Shown here in pieces: positions 58,346-64,000 of a DNA stretch of 64,000 nt. Below the pieces are notes generated by a model. It was not told the DNA's origin. It did not search any database and saw nothing but the letters and a program-made list of their open reading frames with translations. A program made the position numbers and the translations under genes. The stretch spans positions 3,216,962 to 3,280,961 of the forward strand of contig NW_022098024.1 of assembly GCF_002288925.2 (NCBI RefSeq), given 5' to 3'. Within the stretch, counting starts at the first letter, position 1. Each line of letters begins with the position of its first letter. Source of the stretch: Delphinapterus leucas (lineage: Eukaryota; Chordata; Mammalia; Artiodactyla; Monodontidae).

Positions 58346-59885
58346 AAATGACTATTATATGCATGTTTTTGGTTTGATTTTATTGGCATCATCACAGAAA
58401 AATAGTTTCCAATACTTGATACTATTGTAGTCTACTGGTGTCCTCTTTGCCTTTATCTAGTTGACAAAAGCATCTTACTTTTGGATCTGAAGTTTTAATT
58501 GTACTGTTCTTTTTTGAAATATTTTCATGGTATTTCACATCTCTGCTATATATCACTCTAAAAATAAGTTGAAATTTAGACAACTGCCCATTGACTCTGG
58601 CAAAGGAAAGGATTAGACCTCAGTTTCATGAAGATCAAGTAACTAAATTCCAATTTTCTTCAGTGGTTTCTTTCTTGATGTCTGCATGGGCAAGGCTGCC
58701 TTGAGTCATAATCTCTTGAGCTCAATGACTAAGAAGGTTAGGCCAGGTCAGTGATTGACTTGAAAGCCATAAGGAAATGTCCAGGGCTCACAAGAAATAT
58801 TCAGGATGCATCACTGGTTGATATTTTTCTACTGTGAATTTCAGAGACAAAGATTATATCAGAGGCAGTAGATAAATTGATTTTTTGGTAATTTGGTATG
58901 TTCAGGAACTTAGCAAGTTGAACATATATTTCAAAAATACCTAAATGTTCTTAAAATTCACCTTATGCTTTGGCTATAAGAAGATACATTCCTATACAAG
59001 TTACTTCCCTAATTCTACTTTCGTTTATGTTTCTAACCCATACCATTTCCAAAGAGGAGATGTTAAATATCATTGAGTAAAATCTCCTTTATTCTCTGAA
59101 CTGCAATTCCTTTAAATATAAACAAAGAATTAATAAATCACATTTGCATAATTGCAAAAATTTAAAGAAATATAATATATGAAAGCCACATCAATCTTAT
59201 TAAACGTGGTGCTTTAAAATGTTTGTAAAATTGTTCAAAGTATCAGCATTTATAGTCAAACATTTATATTTTAAATTTGTTCATTCAGCATATATTTATT
59301 TGTAACCTACATTCCTGAAAACACTGCTCAGTTCTAAATATGTTTAAATGATTCATTCTAACTGATGATCACCTAGAAGAGTTATAGTGAATCAATGTAA
59401 ACTTTTCTGATTGTTGTATATACAGATCCACACAATCATCAATAAACATAAGAACTAAAACGTACCCTGCCAAGTGTTTTGAGCAGCATTTTAATATATT
59501 TAATATTTGAGGCAGATTTTTTTTGTTACTAGTTTAATATACTTATTTTATTTTCTAATTTCCTTTTCTATTGATAGTTTACGACCTACAGAGGAAGGCC
59601 TGGCTGCTCCCAGGTTTGGCCATCCAATTAAATCACTGGTTGGTTGAGAGAGAACAAGAATCACTTCAATTCCTCTGCTTTTCTCCTTTCAGAAAGAAGA
59701 TGTAAACAATATTAGTAATGGTGCATGTTGGTGAAACAAAATTTTACTTTTTTATTTAACCTTATTCAAAATCTTTTGGTTTTAAGCAATCTACAAATAT
59801 CTTCAGAATGAAGCTGGGCCGTAGTAACTCTACCTTGTAATATGCAATAATCTGATGAAAAATTTTTAATTATTATTGTAATTTA
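58346..59885. other. Unique AT-rich sequence
   Basis: No element or gene recognised. Confidence 0.45.
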
Positions 59886-59889
59886 TTCT

Positions 59890-60540
59890 TTTCCAGTTTT
59901 ATTGAGATACAACTGACAGACCGCACCATACATGTTTAAGGTATAAAGCATAATGACTTGACTTAACATATATTGTGAATTGATTAACACAGTAAATTTA
60001 CATTCATAACCTCATATAGATACAAAAAAACAAACAGAAAAAAAGTTTTTTTCCTTGTGATGAGAACTTTTAGGATTTACCTTTTTAGCAACTTTCAAGT
60101 ACACCATATAACAGTGTTAACTACAGTCGTGTTGTACATTATATCTCCAATATTCATTTATCTTATAAGTGAAAGTTTGTTCCTTTTGATCACCTTCAGC
60201 CAATCCCCCCACATACCCCACCCCTCATAACCACAAATCTGATCTCTTTTTCTATGAGTTGGGGGGGGTTGTTTTGCTTTAGATTCCACACATAAGTGAG
60301 ACCATACAATATCTGTCCTTTTATGATTTATTTCATTTAGCGTAATGCCCTCAAGCTTCACCCATATTGTTGCAAATGGCAGGATTCCCTTTTTATGGCT
60401 GAATAATATTTCATTATGTATACACTTCGTTATCCATTCATCTATCAATGGACTCTTAGGCTGCTTCCATGTCTTGGCTATTGTAAATAATGTTGCCATG
60501 AACATGGAGGTGTGATGTCTTTTGGACTCAGTGTTTTCAG
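59890..60540 (-). mobile_element. Old L1MA/MB-like 3' end, antisense
   Basis: 'ccagttttattgagatacaa', 'aactttcaagtacaccatat', 'taagtgagaccatacaatat', 'tatttcatttagcgtaatgc', 'taggctgcttccatgtcttg'. The minus frame 60158-60505 still reads FMATLFTIAKTWKQPKSP, the decayed ORF2 C-terminus. Confidence 0.9.
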
Positions 60541-60883
60541 TTTCTTCAGAGGAAAATTCTTATTGTAGCATTTAAGTTGCGTGACTTCTCTTTCTTTTAC
60601 TAATATATACGGCACTTGTGCAAATTCTCATGCTGATCAGGTTTTTTTTTTAATTCAAATGTTTGCTTTCATGGTAATAGTCATGCTCATGATTAAAAAT
60701 TTAATTCAAATTCACCTCAGACCAAATGGTATCCTTCTCGAATATCTGTATTGTATGAAAATGCACATGACAGCTAAGCTGCTAGGTTGTATGTTATGTT
60801 CCTGTTCAAATTATTAGTTACTTGTCTACTTTACTCCAGTGATCCTGGTGAGTCTAATCCGTGGCATGTAACTAACAATTAAC
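60541..60883. other. Unassigned sequence
   Basis: Nothing recognised. Confidence 0.45.
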
Positions 60884-60891
60884 AATCTTAG

Positions 60892-61014
60892 GGGAACTTC
60901 CTGGCAGTCCAGTGGTTAGGACTAGATGCTTTCACTGCTGTGGACCCAGGTTCTAGCCCTGGTTGGGGAACTAAGATACTGCGAGCCACGCGGTGCAGCC
61001 AAGAAAGAAAAAGA
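60892..61014 (+). mobile_element. Short tRNA-derived SINE (Bov-tA/CHR-S like)
   Basis: Head gggaacttcctggcagtcca, 'gtggttaggactagatgctt', 'ggttctagccctggttgggg', 'gcgagccacgcggtgcagcc', then A-rich tail. Direct repeat aatcttag at 60884-60891 and 61015-61022. Confidence 0.9.
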
Positions 61015-61022
61015 AATCTTAG

Positions 61023-62223
61023 TACTTTATCTCTTTGTACCCAAAGAAAGTTGTGCTAGGCTAGAATTCCAGTTTCTCCTCTTGAAGTCCCCTGTTTCTA
61101 CAGTTATTTCCAGAATACTAAGTTGATTATTTGTTCTTAAGTTATTTCACTTTGGCTGTCTGTCTTTCACAACCAAACACAGTGGGGCTAAAACAGAAGA
61201 CAAAATAAAAATTGTAAATGCCTTTTCCTCTAAACCAACTAATGGTATCCAGCTCCTTTTTAATCTGTTTCTAATTGATTTAACATCACAAGCAAGTGGT
61301 TATCACGTAGTCATAATCAGTTGCCAAAATAGTCTTTCTCTCACTATAGTCTATCTCTACCAACAAATTCGAAAGTATGACCTATACTGAACAAGTAGTT
61401 TACATTAATCATGAGTGGTTAAGTAGAGATTAAGTAATGGGGCAGGTATTACTAGTTAATAAATATGTGCTATCCAATATTTAAATGTAAAGAAACATAT
61501 ATCTTCTTAGCCACTCTTCTCATTTTTTAGCTTAATGCCTAATTATATAAAATTGTAAAATTGTTATAATATTTGTCAAAATTACACACAAGCAATTTCT
61601 TCTTATGGAAGCACAAGAATTAGAAAATTTTATCTAGCCACAATCAATTTTCTATGCAGAAGAATTTTTTAGCCACCAGATTTAACACTGGCTCAAAATG
61701 ATGAAAAGAGTTACTAAATACTATTTTCTTTAAAATAATAATTTTGAACTTATGATAATTTATGTTTAGATGAAAGGTACAGAAAAGTGCTTATTTAATA
61801 AGCAGAATGCTATTAAAATGAAAACTTACTCTACAGAAATGCAAAGCTTTTGGACTGTATCTTCATTAGCCAAGTGGTATATATTATTATTTTTAAACTT
61901 TTAGGCAAAGAAGCATATCCTCTGGTATGAGTATGTAAATATGCTGATGAGATTTCTAGTGTTTCCAGAAAGAATCTTTTATCTGGCCTACATAATGTGG
62001 AGTTGTAATCTCAGGGGGAAATGTAAGATGTGGAGCCTGTTGAAGGAGGTAAATGAGGAAAATTTATTGTAATCACGTGTAACTCAGGAGGCAGAATGCA
62101 GGTTGTCTTGTAAGTCCACCATCTATCGGATATGTTATTTTATCGCTTCACTTATGAAAGTAGAAATAGTATATATGCCATATTGACTTATATTCTTAAA
62201 ATTGGGTGTGTTTGTGATTTATG
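61023..62223. other. Unique AT-rich sequence
   Basis: No element or gene recognised. Confidence 0.45.
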
Positions 62224-62270
62224 ACACACACAAACATATATATATGTGTGCGTGTATACACATACATATG
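62224..62270. repeat. CA/TA/TG microsatellite
   Basis: acacacaca, then catatatatatg, then tgtgcgtgtatacacatac: an imperfect palindromic simple repeat. Confidence 0.9.
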
Positions 62271-62415
62271 ATTGTTATTTACTATGGCATACTGGTTACT
62301 GATTCCTTATTATGAGCCAGTTGAACTCAATGTAGAGACAGAGATAGATTTAGATATAGATATTGATATATACATAACATAGGAAATCAGTAACCAGTAT
62401 GTGGTAGTAGTGATT

Positions 62416-62470
62416 CATGGTTATTACTACTATCATCACCATCATCATCATCAGCACATCATCATTTTTA
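62416..62470. repeat. ATC-type simple repeat
   Basis: Interrupted run of atc/act triplets immediately left of the DNA transposon. Confidence 0.85.
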
Positions 62471-62479
62471 TTACCATTA

Positions 62480-62899
62480 CAGGTTTCCCCCTCTATCCGA
62501 AGGTCGAGCATTCCTATGAGACCTTCAGTGAGCCGAAATGGCATAAAGGGAAGAAGCAATTACCTTAGAACTCATCTTGCTAAGGGATGCACAAAATAAA
62601 TCAAGATAAAGCACAGATGCTCACAGAGTTCAAAGCTATGGTGGCTTGGTGCTGAGATGCTGAGTGTAGGTCCTGGGGAAGGGGCTTGGTGGTGACACAC
62701 TCAGGCTTGGGGTGCGCACTGCCTCTATACCAGATCGCTGTAGAACAGACACTGAAGGCAATTTTCCCTTTCTGACTTTTTTTCTTGAAAGTTAAAATCC
62801 TCTTACAATTTCTTCCAGTTAGCAAAAACAGGTACTAATTTAAGTCTTTCATAAAATTGAAGTGGCATAAGCTAACTTTCAAAAAGTGGGGGATACCTG
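62480..62899. mobile_element. Tigger-like non-autonomous DNA transposon
   Basis: Left end caggtttccccctctatccg, right end (reversed) caggtatcccccactttttg, forming terminal inverted repeats. TA lies at both edges (62478-62479, 62900-62901). Subterminal text 'gagccgaaatggcataaagg' and 'tggcataagctaactttc' is typical of this family. The interior carries GC-richer sequence; no transposase frame. Confidence 0.82.
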
Positions 62900-62901
62900 T
62901 A

Positions 62902-63155
62902 TTATCACTTTTTATATAGCAAGTCAGTAAGACAGGGTCGATGCCACACATGAGCTTATAAATCATTTACTGAGGAGAAAAAGAATCCAAGAATATACTT
63001 TAATACAATAAACACTGTACTTTTTGTTTACCAAAAACTTTAATACCTGCTTTGAGATTTAAACTTGTTTTTGACAACTTATTCTTTAATCATATGTGAA
63101 GATAAAGTATTCTTTGCTTACAAATGAAGGGAAAATTATTATTTCAATAGTGTCT
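62902..63155. other. Short unassigned stretch
   Basis: Nothing recognised. Confidence 0.4.
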
Positions 63156-63159
63156 CTCC

Positions 63160-63475
63160 TCTACTCAAAGCCTTTCAATAGCGTCCCATCTTACTAAGAG
63201 TAAAAGGTAAAATAAAGCACAGAAGGGTCTGCATGCTCTGATCCCCATTATCTCTTTGAACAAGTTTGCTACTCCTTTCCCCCTTGCTTACTCTGTTCCT
63301 GCCACAAAGACTACGTACTTAACTTTGCTTAGAACACGCTAGGACTGCTCCCATCTCCAGCCCTGGCACTACGTTCAGAAAGCTCTTTCTCCATACAATT
63401 TAATGATTTAATTATTTAAATCATTCAAGGCTTTGCTCAAATGTCACCTATGCAGTGAGACTTAACGTTACAATG
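63160..63475 (+). mobile_element. LINE2 (L2) 3' fragment, sense
   Basis: 'actcaaagcctttcaatagc', 'gtcccatcttactaagagta', 'tctgcatgctctgatcccca', 'agaacacgctaggactgctc', 'tttgctcaaatgtcacctat', 'gcagtgagacttaacgtt' follow sense L2. Confidence 0.8.
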
Positions 63476-64000
63476 TGTACTGGTTTATATGTTGCTTTAT
63501 CATTTGCTTCCAAGATCGCCTTGGCACAGCACGGGAGAAACAAAAGAACTACACTGTGAAGAGTTACCTTCCCTAGATGCTTCTGGATTAGATTTTTATC
63601 AGTGAGAAGAACTCACATGAGATTTAGAGACAGAAAAAGGAAACGCCATTAACCTCCAGAAACAGCTGCATTTAGAATCCTGGGCAGAGAGAAATTCAAA
63701 GTAATTTTTTCCAATTAATGTGTTTAAATGTGTATTAATGTGTTTGAAAAAGAGAATATTAGTAAAAGAAAAATCACTTTCAGTAAGCAAAATTAAGACA
63801 GATTATCACAAGTAGATTTTATGACAATAGATTCTAAAGAATTCATTTCATGAAAAAAGGGGAAAAAGTTCCAGAAGGACAGTCTGAAGGGAAACAAGAA
63901 ATAGTGAATAAAAAGGTAAACATAGAAAAAAATAATGACTGGTATAAAATGATAACAATGATAAAGTTCATATATGACATTAAAAGATCACAACATTTTA
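63476..64000. other. Unique AT-rich sequence
   Basis: No element or gene recognised to the end of the window. Confidence 0.45.

Overview
This window is non-coding nuclear DNA from a whale or dolphin. The identification rests on repeats: at least eight copies of a young tRNA-derived SINE whose 5' end reads like ggcttccctggtggcgcagt and whose 3' end reads accgcaaaa (cetacean CHR type), longer CHR-like SINEs, and the 3' end of a cetartiodactyl L1 ending in ccaataaagatg. The bovine-specific SINE and BovB landscape is absent, which argues against a ruminant. Species cannot be resolved from the sequence alone. No tool was run, so family names come from pattern recognition and boundaries of old repeats are approximate.

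I find no convincing protein-coding exon, rRNA, functional tRNA, CRISPR or operon. Almost every open frame lies on a repeat (SINE body, L1 ORF2/ORF1 relic, mariner transposase relic, TG microsatellite). The window is best read as an intergenic desert or the inside of a very large intron, AT-rich throughout with GC-rich exceptions at 9.18-9.58 kb, about 19.2-19.8 kb, 28.4-29.0 kb and the SINE bodies.

Layout. 0-7 kb: AT-rich unique DNA with old antisense L1M pieces and MIR relics. 7.2-10.7 kb: a recent retroposition hot spot, with a 5'-inverted (twin-primed) L1 running into a SINE tail, a SINE fused to a short piece of L1 ORF2, a GC-rich retrocopied transcript bounded by a 15-bp duplication, and a SINE inside an older repeat. 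11-14 kb: a long L2, a MIR and a SINE. 14.1-20.5 kb: old L1M pieces, a mariner with a dead transposase, and a nearly full-length antisense L1 retaining its 5' UTR. 20.5-27 kb: a dense mixture of SINEs, L1M pieces, L1 3' ends and a Tigger-type DNA transposon. 27-52 kb: mostly unique AT-rich DNA with a GC-rich block near 28.7 kb, three MaLR-type LTRs, two other LTR-like repeats and several MIRs. 52-64 kb: a close inverted SINE pair nested with a MIR, MER5, more SINEs, an old L1, a second Tigger-like element and an L2.

Nothing here works as a gene system. The interactions are those of mobile elements: L1-type machinery explains the SINE and retrocopy insertions, shown by A-rich tails and target duplications of 7-17 bp, and DNA transposons carry TA duplications. 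The most interesting items are the chimeric retroposons at 7.2-8.9 kb, the unidentified retrocopy at 9.1-9.6 kb, the perfect 20-bp hairpin at 19.35 kb, the mariner lacking its first catalytic aspartate, and the facing SINE pair at 52.6-53.2 kb.
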